Source: Thermoproteota archaeon
GTDB lineage: Archaea; Korarchaeota; JAOZGF01; JAOZFZ01
Length of the DNA stretch: 34,231 bases
Assembly (NCBI GenBank): GCA_027492035.1
Contig: JAOZFT010000002.1
Location: forward strand, 1 to 34,231
Direction: 5' to 3'
Made by a program: the position numbers and the translations under genes. Positions 24,219 through 32,722 of this stretch are shown piece after piece. The notes below the pieces were generated by a model. It worked only from the letters and a program-made list of their open reading frames with translations, made no database searches and had not been told where the DNA came from. Positions within the stretch are counted from its first letter, which is position 1. Each line of letters starts with the position of its first letter.

Positions 24219-25400
24219 ATGTTTTCAGAATTAATTTTTGAGTTAGTAAGGGAGGTTGGCCCGAGGCCTCCAGGAAGCGTTGCAGAAAAGAAGGCTGCTT
24301 ACTGGATAATGCATAAATTTGGAGAGTATACACCGGAAGTTAAAGTTGAAAAGTTCCAAACTTGTCCTAGAGCTCTTCAAAACCTTATAGATTTCGTTGT
24401 TTATAGTTACCTTGTTTCTGTTTTTCTTTACTTTATCCAGCCAATATTTTCGCTTCTCTTACCTTTAACAAGCCTTTTAATTCTTTACTTGACAAGGTTT
24501 AAGGGGATGGAGATACTTGATAAATTTGCTTCTAAAGCTGAGTCGCAAAACGTAATAGCTATTTTTAAACCTGTAAGGGAAAATAGGGAAGCAAGAAAAT
24601 TGATTTTTTCAGGGCATCATGACAGTGCTTACTTTATGCCTCTTTTCCAGAAAAAATACTTAAGGTTTATCCCTTTAATAATTAAAACCGCTATTTTTGG
24701 GATTTTTTCTTTAATATTTATTTCTTTTTTCAAATTTTTAGTTTTAGAAGGTTTTAGTTTTTGCAACATAAAAATTTTCAATTACTCAATTTATGACTTA
24801 CTTATTTATGTGCCGTTAGTAGGGTTAGGTTCCGCTTTATTTTTTAAATTCAACACAGTAACTAATGTTCCAGTAATTGGAGCCAATGATAACCTGTCCT
24901 CTATAGCTGTTCTTATAGGATTAGCGGATGCTCTTTCAAGAAAGAAGACAGAGAAAACTGAAATCTGGCTTGTTTCATTCGGTTCAGAAGAACCAGGCTT
25001 AAAAGGATCAAGAAGATTTGTTAAGAAACATATTGATGAGTTAAGGAACTCCTACTTAGTGAACATGGAAATGGTTGGTAAAGGAGACTTAATTGTTTTA
25101 AGAGCTGAAAAATCAGTAGGTGCAAAACATTCAAGTGAAGCAGTGAAGATAGTTTTGGAAGCAGCTGAAAAAACTAATTTAAAAATAAAGGATTCAATTA
25201 TTGGTTTTGGGGACACTGACGCTTCATCTTTCACAAGAAAAGGGTTAAAAGCAACTACTGTAATGGGAGTTAACAAAAACAACATTCCATTCTATGCCCA
25301 CACATGGGAAGATAAACCTGAAAATGTTGAAGAAAAAAATTTGCAGGAAACATTGAAATTGTGTCTTTCAATAATTGAAGTAGTTGAAAAACGAAACTGA
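24219..25400 (+). CDS. M28-family zinc peptidase with membrane segments
   Basis: A 393-residue aminopeptidase-like protein. Metal and catalytic motifs of M28 are in order: GHHDSAY (the first zinc histidine and its Asp), ANDNLSS (bridging Asp), GSEEPGLKGS (catalytic and zinc Glu), NMEMVG, DTDASSF, and a late histidine in FYAHTWEDK. Two hydrophobic stretches (about 61-92) separate the N-terminal part from the catalytic domain, and a long hydrophobic insert (about 150-205) splits it, so the enzyme is membrane-bound. The side on which the catalytic domain sits is not readable. The Isf gene follows after 20 nt on the same strand. Confidence 0.88.
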   Translation: MFSELIFELVREVGPRPPGSVAEKKAAYWIMHKFGEYTPEVKVEKFQTCPRALQNLIDFVVYSYLVSVFLYFIQPIFSLLLPLTSLLILYLTRFKGMEILDKFASKAESQNVIAIFKPVRENREARKLIFSGHHDSAYFMPLFQKKYLRFIPLIIKTAIFGIFSLIFISFFKFLVLEGFSFCNIKIFNYSIYDLLIYVPLVGLGSALFFKFNTVTNVPVIGANDNLSSIAVLIGLADALSRKKTEKTEIWLVSFGSEEPGLKGSRRFVKKHIDELRNSYLVNMEMVGKGDLIVLRAEKSVGAKHSSEAVKIVLEAAEKTNLKIKDSIIGFGDTDASSFTRKGLKATTVMGVNKNNIPFYAHTWEDKPENVEEKNLQETLKLCLSIIEVVEKRN

Positions 25401-25420
25401 TTCTTTGTTAGGTGGAGTAA

Positions 25421-26263
25421 ATGTTTATTTTAGGGCTGTGTGGAAGCTACAGGAAATTAGGAAACAGTGAAGTATTGGTTAAAGAAGCTTTAGCAGCTGT
25501 TAAAAGAGAAGGTGCAGAAACAAAGTTTTTAAGATTAACTGATTACGAGATTAAGCAATGCAAAGGATGCTTAGCATGTGTTTTTAAAAAAGAAGAATGT
25601 AAAATACCGGATGACTGGATGAAACTTAAAAACTTAGTTTTAAAAGCTGACGGTTTAATAGTTAGTGCACCGACTTATTTTTTAGGTCCGCCTGGGATAA
25701 TTAAGTTGATTATAGATCGAAATATTTCTTTGTATGGAAAATTAATTGAAATAAACAGGAAACCGGCAGGTGTAATCGGTGTAGCTGGAGTTAAGGGGTG
25801 GGCTCCTTTTACTTTACCGCTTCTAAACCTTTTTGTTTTAACTTTCGGTTTTGAAGCAGTAGATCAATTCCTTACTTACGCTCAAGGCCCAGGTGAAGTT
25901 GTTCTTAATGAAGAAAATCTGGAAAGAGCCAGAAAGTTAGGTTTAAACGTTTACTACTCCATAAAAAATCATGATTTAATGTTTAAGGGAGAGAGGAACA
26001 TTTGTCCTGTTTGCCACCAAAACATTTTCGCAGTGAAAACTGGAAAAATTCTTGAATGTAGCCTTTGTCAAGTGAAATTAAATTTTGAAACAAGTGGGGG
26101 AGAAATGAAGCTCGTATACAGTGAAGAAAACTTAAACGAGAACAGGTGGGGTGCGGAAAAATTAGCTGAACATTTTTTCCAGGCAATTCTTCCATCGTTT
26201 AGTAGATACCGTAAAAACATAAAGGAAATAAAGGAGAAATGCCGAAAATACTTATCCTTTTAA
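25421..26263 (+). CDS. Iron-sulfur flavoprotein (Isf-like NADPH-dependent FMN reductase)
   Basis: Flavodoxin-like redox protein of 280 residues. The FMN phosphate loop is GLCGSYRKLGNSE (5-17). The compact cluster motif is Cys47-x2-Cys50-x2-Cys53-x6-Cys60, the exact spacing of methanogen Isf proteins, which bind a [4Fe-4S] cluster there and reduce O2 or H2O2. Next is SAPTYFLGPPGIIKLIIDR at the FMN site. A C-terminal zinc-ribbon-like pair, Cys195/198 and Cys213/216, is added. GGTGGAG precedes the ATG, 20 nt after the peptidase gene. The last codons (about CRKYLSF) are antisense to a broken nucleotidyltransferase gene, so the C-terminus may be newly acquired. Confidence 0.9.
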   Translation: MFILGLCGSYRKLGNSEVLVKEALAAVKREGAETKFLRLTDYEIKQCKGCLACVFKKEECKIPDDWMKLKNLVLKADGLIVSAPTYFLGPPGIIKLIIDRNISLYGKLIEINRKPAGVIGVAGVKGWAPFTLPLLNLFVLTFGFEAVDQFLTYAQGPGEVVLNEENLERARKLGLNVYYSIKNHDLMFKGERNICPVCHQNIFAVKTGKILECSLCQVKLNFETSGGEMKLVYSEENLNENRWGAEKLAEHFFQAILPSFSRYRKNIKEIKEKCRKYLSF

Positions 26264-26327
26264 CCCCAAATTGCCTTATCTTACCTCTGCTCTCTCTAAG
26301 TTTCTTCAATATTTCTTCCTTACTCAT
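26240..26327 (-). pseudogene. Truncated minimal nucleotidyltransferase (MNT) gene
   Basis: From an ATG at 26327 with GGTGG upstream, the minus strand encodes MSKEEILKKLRESR, then GKIRQFGVKRISIFG, which is the start of MNT-type nucleotidyltransferases up to the FG of the GSxARG motif. The next residues (ISPL) depart from the family and the rest is missing. The break falls inside the 3' end of the Isf gene on the other strand. MNT proteins are antitoxin partners of HEPN ribonucleases. Confidence 0.55.
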
Positions 26328-26340
26328 ACTTTCCACCTTT

Positions 26341-26607
26341 TTAGGCTTTGTCTCCCTCACTCATTAATTTATGAAGCATCATTTTGGGATGAAAAGCAAG
26401 AACTTCAGCCGTAGCATATCCAAAATTTGTTGAAAGGTTGTTAAAACAGCTATTAGACATTCAAAAATCTTAGCAAATCATTGTAGTAATCCCCTTTTCC
26501 TTTAGATATTTCTCTGCAAGTTCCTTATATTTTTTCGTTTCTTCTTTTATTGTTTCTCTTTTCTCCCTCTGCTTTCCATACAAGAGATCAAAAAAATTAT
26601 CTTATCA
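26341..26607 (-). pseudogene. Two further gene remnants upstream of the broken MNT gene
   Basis: On the minus strand, 26341-26460 is open for 39 codons (includes NFGYATAEVLAFHPKMML) and ends 13 nt before the MNT start with the MNT ribosome site in between, as an upstream operon partner would. Further upstream, 26470-26607 is open for about 45 codons in another frame (includes KEETKKYKELAEKYLKEKG) without a start. Neither is recognisable; they are probably tails of lost toxin-antitoxin genes. The rest of the gap to 26794 (26608-26794) shows nothing identifiable. Confidence 0.35.
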
Positions 26608-26794
26608 TATGATAAAGCTGTTGTTTGGGTTTAAAGGTTTATCAATATTTTCCATTGTGGACTATCGATTATACTTTCGTTAATTTTTTAATTTTTAGGA
26701 ATAAACTGTTCCTTTAAAACTTAGATGAAATTTAAAGAATGAAATCCATGTTTCAGGTGATGCAGAAACGAGTTTCGTTAAAAAAGTTTCTATA

Positions 26795-27337
26795 GTGAGT
26801 TTTAAAAGGGACATACACGGCATAGGGAATTTTGAAGCAGTGGTTAAAACCGACAAGCCAATAAGGGAAGTTATTCCTGCTTTAATTTTTAAGTTTCCAC
26901 CTGGAGTAGTGAATTACTCAAAGAGTGACGGTACACTTACCACCCGTGTAAGAAGGAAACTTGTTGCGTTTTATCCTTCCGGAGAAATAGCTATTTCACC
27001 TGTCAAAGGTAAAAGTGAATTAATGGAGTTTTCTGAGAGAATACTTAAAATAATCAATGAAGCATATGAAGAATTGAAAAGGAACGGCCCACCTACAGAG
27101 AAAGAACTAAAAGCCTTAAAAAAATTAAGTCCATTAACTCTCTATAAGTACCTTCCAAAAACTAATTGCAGGGAATGCGGGGAACCTACTTGTTTCGCTT
27201 TCGCAACAAAAGTTATAACTGGCGAAGCTAAAATTTCCCTTTGTAAACCATTAAATACAGATAAGTACAGGGTAAATATAAAGAAGTTGAAAAAAGATTT
27301 CGGTGAAAGAATAGCTAATTCTTTAGGGTGTTTTTAG
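26795..27337 (+). CDS. Protein with TBP-like N-domain and PF04060-type Fe-S domain
   Basis: A 180-residue protein in two parts. Residues about 8-95 form a strand-helix domain with RRKLVAFYPSGEIAISPVKG, the pattern seen in TATA-binding-protein half-repeats. Residues 118-152 hold a [4Fe-4S] motif, Cys125-x2-Cys128-x4-Cys133-x16-Cys150, in LPKTNCRECGEPTCFAFA, as in the corrinoid Fe-S protein of CO dehydrogenase/acetyl-CoA synthase and in RnfB. No CODH/ACS genes are in the window. The GTG start has a weak ribosome site, and the frame is open about 20 codons further upstream with GGTGAT there but no standard start. The function is unknown, perhaps electron transfer. Confidence 0.78.
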   Translation: MSFKRDIHGIGNFEAVVKTDKPIREVIPALIFKFPPGVVNYSKSDGTLTTRVRRKLVAFYPSGEIAISPVKGKSELMEFSERILKIINEAYEELKRNGPPTEKELKALKKLSPLTLYKYLPKTNCRECGEPTCFAFATKVITGEAKISLCKPLNTDKYRVNIKKLKKDFGERIANSLGCF

Positions 27338-27390
27338 CAGCTTTTAGAAAATTTCTAGATTTAAAATTAAGAATATAGAGAATAAGTTAG

Positions 27391-28671
27391 GTGAATAATC
27401 CATTGTTTACAGCTGTCCAAACATTTATTTTGATTTTTGTTTTAGTGGTAATTCTTTTAATAGCAGAGATTCATCACCGAGTAACTGTGATGTTTGTAGC
27501 GGTGTTATTAACAATTTATTTTGGGGTTCAGTACAGGTTATTTAGTTTAGACCAAGTTTACTCGTTTGTTGATTACGAAGTAATCCTTTTTATTTTAGGG
27601 ATCTTTATTTTGTTTGAGTCACTTGCTAAATCGAATCTTTTCGAATACATTTCCTATAAACTGTTCAGTTTCACCGAAGCAACTCCCAAAAAAACTTATT
27701 TCCTGTTAATTCTTTTAACTTTCCTTTTAAGTGTTTTTGTATCTAACATAACCGCTATAGCAGTTATAGGGGGTTTAACGATTTCCTTATATAAAAGGGC
27801 AGGTATTGATTTGGAGAAAGCTTTAATAGCTGAAGCAGTTGTCACTAACATAGGAGGATTAGTGCTTCCAATAAGTTCAGTGCCTAATGTAATCGTTTCT
27901 TCCACTGTTAAAATAGGTGTTACACAGTTTGTAACAGTTGCGTTCCCTATTTCATTGGTTTTACTGGCTTTTTTTGTTTTCATAACTTTAAAAACTGTTA
28001 AAAAAAGGGATACGGCAAGTTTTTTGGGAAGTGAAGGAAATGAAACATTTAAAAGAGAAGAGAAGAAACCGACTTACAAGGCATTCCTGATTTTTATTTC
28101 GTTCCTTTTACTTTTGATTTTGAATGAAAGAATAAATGTGCCTCCTTACTTAATTGCAATGAGTTTAGCTACTGTCATGTTATGGTTTAGTGGAATAGAT
28201 CCTAAAGATGTTTTCAAAGCAATTAATTGGGAACCTCTTTTCTTTGTTGCAAGTTTCTATGTTTTTGTTGAAGGAGTAAAAGCTTCAGGTGTTCTCGACA
28301 TAATTATTCATTTACTGAACCCTTTACTTGCATCCCCTACTTATGTTTCAGCTGCTGCATTGACTCTAGTGAGCGGTTTCATTTCAGCATTTATAGACAA
28401 CATACCTGTAACGTTGCTGCTTCTACCTATTGCAAGCAAATCCCTTAACCCTACACCCCTTTATTGGTCAATTATTTTAGGCGGAAATTTAGGCGGAAAC
28501 TTAACCCCTTTCGGTTCACCCTCAGTTATTATAGCTCTTTCAATGCTAAAAGAAAGAAAGGGAAAAATAAACCAAGTTAATTTCTTAAAAATATCAATAC
28601 TTCCAACTGTTCTTTGCTTAATTATTTCTTCAATTTACCTTTTAATTCTTAACATTTCAGGTTTCATATAA
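27391..28671 (+). CDS. ArsB/NhaD-superfamily ion transporter
   Basis: A 426-residue membrane protein with 11-12 hydrophobic segments, of the ArsB/NhaD/SLC13 superfamily. Superfamily marks are the N-terminal half hairpin FVSNITAIAVIGGL and the matching C-terminal FIDNIPVTLLLLPIA, and the paired motifs NIGGLVLPISSVPNVIV and NLGGNLTPFGSPSVIIAL. The charged central loop (KKRDTASFLGSEGNE) divides the halves. The two Asn-containing hairpins favour a Na+/H+ antiporter or anion/arsenite-type carrier; there is no arsR, arsA or arsC nearby. GTG start 53 nt after the Fe-S protein. Confidence 0.87.
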   Translation: MNNPLFTAVQTFILIFVLVVILLIAEIHHRVTVMFVAVLLTIYFGVQYRLFSLDQVYSFVDYEVILFILGIFILFESLAKSNLFEYISYKLFSFTEATPKKTYFLLILLTFLLSVFVSNITAIAVIGGLTISLYKRAGIDLEKALIAEAVVTNIGGLVLPISSVPNVIVSSTVKIGVTQFVTVAFPISLVLLAFFVFITLKTVKKRDTASFLGSEGNETFKREEKKPTYKAFLIFISFLLLLILNERINVPPYLIAMSLATVMLWFSGIDPKDVFKAINWEPLFFVASFYVFVEGVKASGVLDIIIHLLNPLLASPTYVSAAALTLVSGFISAFIDNIPVTLLLLPIASKSLNPTPLYWSIILGGNLGGNLTPFGSPSVIIALSMLKERKGKINQVNFLKISILPTVLCLIISSIYLLILNISGFI

Positions 28672-28726
28672 AAAATTTTCAATTTAACTCTCCTGCAGAG
28701 GAGCATATGAACAAAGGAATTGTTGA

Positions 28727-28901
28727 CAGAAAGTAGATGGTGTTTAACAAAAACTTTAAACACTTTAATCTCACAGAAAACTTCTTTCTGAATAATTCAA
28801 CAAATTAAAGCTCATTTATTACTTCTTTAAGTCCTGAAAATAGGTTCAACTATAAATTTTCCGTTGTAGATAAGAGCAACTCTTTTTCGATCTGACTCAG
28901 T
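28727..28901 (-). pseudogene. Decayed copy of a VapBC antitoxin/toxin junction
   Basis: This stretch aligns with the intact VapBC pair at 33660-33905. Matching blocks include GGTGTTTAACAAAAACTT against GGTGTCTAACAAAAGCTTC (start of the PIN gene) and GGTTCAACTATAAATTTTCC against GGTTCAACTATAAGTTTTCC (antitoxin). One-base indels (for example 9 against 8 nt just after ACTTCTTTAAG) and a shortened middle destroy both frames, and the PIN start and its first aspartate codon are altered. It is a dead paralogue on the same strand as the intact pair. The rest of the 28672-28973 gap holds the nrdD promoter region. Confidence 0.7.
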
Positions 28902-28922
28902 TTTTGATAAGGTAAAAAATTT

Positions 28923-28951
28923 ATATATGGATGGATTATCCAACCATATAT
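28923..28951. promoter_or_regulatory. 29-bp near-perfect palindrome over the nrdD TATA box
   Basis: Left arm ATATATGGATGGAT and right arm ATCCAACCATATAT flank one central base; 13 of 14 positions pair (A/A clash at position 9). The left end overlaps the TATA-like TTTATATATGG (28920-28930), so transcription would start near 28950, about 24 nt before the nrdD ATG. A dimeric regulator bound here would control nrdDG. It does not look like the bacterial NrdR box, and I know no archaeal consensus that fits. Confidence 0.6.
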
Positions 28952-28973
28952 CTCTTCATCTGAAGTGAGGTTT

Positions 28974-31900
28974 ATGATAACTAAAATAAAGAAACGTGAC
29001 GGAAGGATTGTTCGGTTTAGGAAAGAGAAAATTGTTGAGGCAATTTGGAAAGGTATGCAAGCTGTAAATGTTGGAAATAAGGATTTAGCTGAAAAGTTGG
29101 CTGATGAAGTTTTAGAGCTTCTTGTTAATAGGTTAAAGCCTGGTGAAACAGCTTCTGTTGAACAAGTTCAGGATTTAGTTGAGGAAGTTTTGGTGAAAAA
29201 TGGCCAGTACAGGGTTGTGAAAGAGTATATTTTATACAGGGCTTTGCATGCACAAATTCGGGAATTAGTTGATGAGTATTTGTTGAAGAAAACTTGGCTT
29301 GTTAAAGAAAACGCTAACACCACTTACTCTTTACAGGCTTTAAATTTCCATGTTTCTTCTCAAGTAATTTCTAGGTACTGGCTTCATAAAATATATAAGT
29401 CAGCGCCTGAGGTGAGGAGGGCTCATTTAAACGGGGACTTCCACATTCATAACCTTGCAATTTTGGGGCCTTACTGTGTAGGTTGGGATTTACCGGATCT
29501 ATTATTGTCAGGGTTTAAGGGGGTTAAGGGTAAAATTGAAAGTAAACCTGCGAAGCATTTCAGGGTGGCTTTAGGTCAAATAGTTAATTTCTTCTTTACT
29601 CTTCAAGGTGAATCAGCCGGTGCTCAGGCTTTTTCAAGTTTTGACAGTTACCTTGCACCATTTATAAGGTATGATAACTTAAGTTACGAATCAGTAAAGC
29701 AAGCTTTGCAGGAGTTCATTTTCAATATGAATGTACCAACAAGGGTTGGTTTTCAATGTCTTTCTGAAGACACAGAAATATTGACCCCTTACGGATGGAA
29801 AACTTATAGGGAGTTAAAGGAGGGAAGCGTAATTTTTACTTTCAACCTGAAAACATGTCAACTTGAAAAAAGAAGGGTGGAAAGTGTTTTTGTTAAGAAG
29901 TACAAGGGAGTAATGTATAACTTACGGGGTGAAGCACAGAATCAACTTATTTCTCCTGGGCATAGAGTAGTTATTTTTCTCCCTAATAAAGGAAAATTTG
30001 AATTGAAGCCGATAGAAGAAATTTTAAAGTTTGGTTCACCTGTTTTAGTGCCTACAATTGCTGAAAACAATAACCTAGATTTTAACGTAAGCACTGATGA
30101 ATTAATGTTTTTTTCTTCAATTATTTCGCAAGGGATTGTTGGAGGAGGGAATGAAGAAGTATTTGTTCAAGCTGCAGAATCAGGGAAATGCTTTAACTAC
30201 GGAGAAGGGGGGAAATATATTCTTAAGCCTCCTTTTTCAAAAAATTCACTTAGTGATTTCAGTAACTTCTTCCGTGAATTGTTAGCTGAAAGAAGTAATA
30301 AGTTTTTCTTTCTCCTTTCTAATTTAAGTAAGGAACAGGCACGACTTATTTTGGATCACATAAAAGGAAAAAATTTAGGGGAAGGAAACAAGAAAATATT
30401 AATTGTAACTGATAGGAAAATTCTTGAAACACTTGAGTTTTTAGCTGTTTTGGCAGGTTTCAGTTTCAATGTAGAAAAAATTAAGTGTGAAGAAGGCGGC
30501 TGCAGACCTTTACATGTTTTAACTTTAAAAAAGGATCCTTACGAACCCATTCATTCAATAAAGAAAACCTATTATGAAGGTGTGATTTGGAGTGTTCATA
30601 CATCAAATGAAACAGTAATTGCTAAAAGGGAGGGACAAGTTTTCATAACAGGTAACACGCCCTTCACCAATGTCACCCTTGATCTTGAAGTTCCAAGTTT
30701 CATGAAGGACCAACTAGTTATTGTGGGAGGAAAAATTAAAGGTGAAGCTTATGGAGACTTCCAAAAAGAGGTGGATATTTTCAACAGGGCTTTAGCCGAG
30801 GTTATGTTGGAGGGAGATGCAGCTAAAAGGGTTTTCACTTTCCCAATACCTACGATTAACATCACTAAGGATTTTGAATGGGAAAGTGAAACGGTGAAAA
30901 CAGTTTTCCAAACATCAGCTAAGTACGGTATACCTTACTTTGCAAATTTTATTTGTTCCGAAATGAAACCAGAAGATGTTAGGAGTATGTGCTGCCACCT
31001 TCGCTTAGACAGGAGAGAATTAAGGAAAAGAGGGGGACTTTTCAATTCTTACCCATTGACAGGCAGCATAGGAGTTGTAACTCTTAACATGCCCAGAATA
31101 GGTTACCTTTCAAGAGATGAAGATGATTTTTTTGAAAAAGTTGCCGAGTTAATGAAGACAGCTAAAGTTGCACTTGAAATCAAAAGAGAATGGTTGGAGA
31201 AATTTACTGAGGAAGGACTGTACCCTTACTCTAAATTTTACTTAAGAAATATTAAAGAAATGTTGGGAAGTTACTGGAGTAATCACTTCAGCACAATAGG
31301 ACTTGTAGGAATGAATGAGTGCTGTTTAAACTTTCTAAGTTGTGACATGACAGATAAAGAAGGCGTTAAATTTGCAGAAAAGACGCTTGATTTCATGAAA
31401 AACATGGTTCAAAAGTTCCAAACAGAGACAGGTAACCTTTATAATTTAGAAGCTACACCTGCTGAAGGAGCCTCTTATCGTTTAGCAAAAATTGATAAAA
31501 CAAAATACCCAAACATAAAGGCTGCAAATAATGAAGCAGTTGAAAGAGGAGCTGAACCTTACTACACAAACTCTACACAGCTACCTGTATACTTTAAAGG
31601 CGGCCTCTGGAAAGCTTTAAAGCTGCAAGAAAAACTTCAAACAAAATATACAGGAGGAACAGTTTTCCATGTGTGGCTTGGAGAAAGCAGCCCCCCTGTT
31701 GAATCAGTAATAAATCTTGTAAAGAAAATATGTGAAAACTTCCAAATACCTTATTTCACCTTAACCCCAACTTTCAGTATATGTCCGTTTCACGGCTATA
31801 TTAAAGGGGAACATTTGACATGTCCAGAATGTAAATTAGAGGGGAGAAAAACAAAATGTGAAGTTTATTCAAGGGTTGTTGGTTACTTAAGGCCAATTGA

Positions 31901-31976
31901 TCAATGGAACCCGGGGAAACAGGAGGAATTTAAACAAAGGAAAACTTTCGATGAAGCAATGGCGACTTTAAAATGA
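28974..31976 (+). CDS. nrdD: Anaerobic ribonucleoside-triphosphate reductase (class III), intein-containing
   Basis: Oxygen-sensitive glycyl-radical enzyme that makes deoxynucleotides; 1000 codons, of which 300 are an intein (residues 262-561). An ATP-cone starts at the first residues (MITKIKKRDGRIVRF). After splicing, NVPTRVGFQ joins TPFTNVTLD. Active-site cysteines lie in ANFICSEMK and RSMCCHLR. A metal site follows with Cys937-x2-His940 and Cys950-x2-Cys953, and the glycyl-radical Gly970 (670 after splicing) is in RVVGYLRP. I chose the ATG at 28974 over a GTG at 28965, since GTGAGG precedes it and the ATP-cone begins there. The nrdG start overlaps the stop by 4 nt (ATGA). Confidence 0.95.
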   Translation: MITKIKKRDGRIVRFRKEKIVEAIWKGMQAVNVGNKDLAEKLADEVLELLVNRLKPGETASVEQVQDLVEEVLVKNGQYRVVKEYILYRALHAQIRELVDEYLLKKTWLVKENANTTYSLQALNFHVSSQVISRYWLHKIYKSAPEVRRAHLNGDFHIHNLAILGPYCVGWDLPDLLLSGFKGVKGKIESKPAKHFRVALGQIVNFFFTLQGESAGAQAFSSFDSYLAPFIRYDNLSYESVKQALQEFIFNMNVPTRVGFQCLSEDTEILTPYGWKTYRELKEGSVIFTFNLKTCQLEKRRVESVFVKKYKGVMYNLRGEAQNQLISPGHRVVIFLPNKGKFELKPIEEILKFGSPVLVPTIAENNNLDFNVSTDELMFFSSIISQGIVGGGNEEVFVQAAESGKCFNYGEGGKYILKPPFSKNSLSDFSNFFRELLAERSNKFFFLLSNLSKEQARLILDHIKGKNLGEGNKKILIVTDRKILETLEFLAVLAGFSFNVEKIKCEEGGCRPLHVLTLKKDPYEPIHSIKKTYYEGVIWSVHTSNETVIAKREGQVFITGNTPFTNVTLDLEVPSFMKDQLVIVGGKIKGEAYGDFQKEVDIFNRALAEVMLEGDAAKRVFTFPIPTINITKDFEWESETVKTVFQTSAKYGIPYFANFICSEMKPEDVRSMCCHLRLDRRELRKRGGLFNSYPLTGSIGVVTLNMPRIGYLSRDEDDFFEKVAELMKTAKVALEIKREWLEKFTEEGLYPYSKFYLRNIKEMLGSYWSNHFSTIGLVGMNECCLNFLSCDMTDKEGVKFAEKTLDFMKNMVQKFQTETGNLYNLEATPAEGASYRLAKIDKTKYPNIKAANNEAVERGAEPYYTNSTQLPVYFKGGLWKALKLQEKLQTKYTGGTVFHVWLGESSPPVESVINLVKKICENFQIPYFTLTPTFSICPFHGYIKGEHLTCPECKLEGRKTKCEVYSRVVGYLRPIDQWNPGKQEEFKQRKTFDEAMATLK
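29757..30656 (+). other. Intein in nrdD with degenerate endonuclease region
   Basis: Exactly 900 nt in frame, inserted between GFQ and TPFTN. It begins at Cys with the splicing block CLSEDTEILTPYGWKTYREL. Block B is around NQLISPGHRVVIF, with its histidine. The C-terminal blocks are YYEGVIWSVHTSNETVIA and EGQVFITGN, ending in Asn with Thr as the +1 extein residue. The usual penultimate His is Gly. The middle (about 100-250 of the intein) resembles a LAGLIDADG endonuclease only faintly (LMFFSSIISQGIVGGG), lacking the acidic catalytic residues. It probably splices but no longer homes. Confidence 0.88.
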
Positions 31977-32686
31977 AAATTGGAGGTTTCCAAGAAATAA
32001 GTTTGCTGGATTACCCTGGAAAAATTTCCTCTATAGTATTTACTGTCACATGTAACTTAAGATGCCCCTTTTGCTATGTTCCTCAACTAGTGCTACCTAG
32101 CAAAATTAAAAAGTTGAAGTTAATACCTCAAAAACAAATTCTTTCTTACTTAGTAATGAATAAGGAATTAATAGATGCGGTGGTAGTAACTGGTGGAGAA
32201 CCTACTTTACAGCCTGATTTATATTTTTTCGTTAAAGAAGTTAAATCAGAAGGTTTTTTAGTTGCTTTAGAAACAAACGGAACCCACCCTGAGATATTGA
32301 AACACCTTATCAAAAACAAACTTGTTGATTACGTGGAAATGGACGTGAAAACAAGACTTGATTTCAACAAATACAATCAAGTAGTGGGTGGAAAACTAAC
32401 CATGCCCCTTTTCCAAAAAATAAAGGAATCAATTCACACTCTACTTAATTCACCAATAAATTACGAGTTCCGGACAACATTAATGAAGGAATTCCATTCC
32501 AAAGAAGACATAATTGAGGTATGTAAATCCTTAAAGGGAACTAGAAACTATTATTTACAAAACGTAAAAACTGAATATGAAACCTTGGCAGCTAAAACAT
32601 TCACGCCCTTCACAGAAAAAGAAATAAAAGAAATAATGACTCAATGCAAAAGATTCATCAACTCAGTTAACAGACGAACCATTTAA
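31973..32686 (+). CDS. nrdG: Anaerobic ribonucleotide reductase activating protein (radical SAM)
   Basis: Radical-SAM activase that places the glycyl radical on NrdD; 237 residues. The [4Fe-4S] motif is Cys27-x3-Cys31-x2-Cys34 in VTCNLRCPFCYVP. The SAM-binding GGE is in VVVTGGEPTLQ. N-terminal GGFQEISLLDYPGKISSIVF is typical of the long archaeal/NrdG2 type. Translation is coupled to nrdD through the ATGA overlap. Confidence 0.94.
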   Translation: MKIGGFQEISLLDYPGKISSIVFTVTCNLRCPFCYVPQLVLPSKIKKLKLIPQKQILSYLVMNKELIDAVVVTGGEPTLQPDLYFFVKEVKSEGFLVALETNGTHPEILKHLIKNKLVDYVEMDVKTRLDFNKYNQVVGGKLTMPLFQKIKESIHTLLNSPINYEFRTTLMKEFHSKEDIIEVCKSLKGTRNYYLQNVKTEYETLAAKTFTPFTEKEIKEIMTQCKRFINSVNRRTI

Positions 32687-32722
32687 AACTATTCCAAACT
32701 ATAAAAACAGAGGTAGATGTTC

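Noticed and set aside
26795-27337. PF04060-type motif as evidence for a CODH/ACS corrinoid protein
   Set aside because: The protein is far too short and lacks the corrinoid-binding barrel; only the Fe-S motif is shared.
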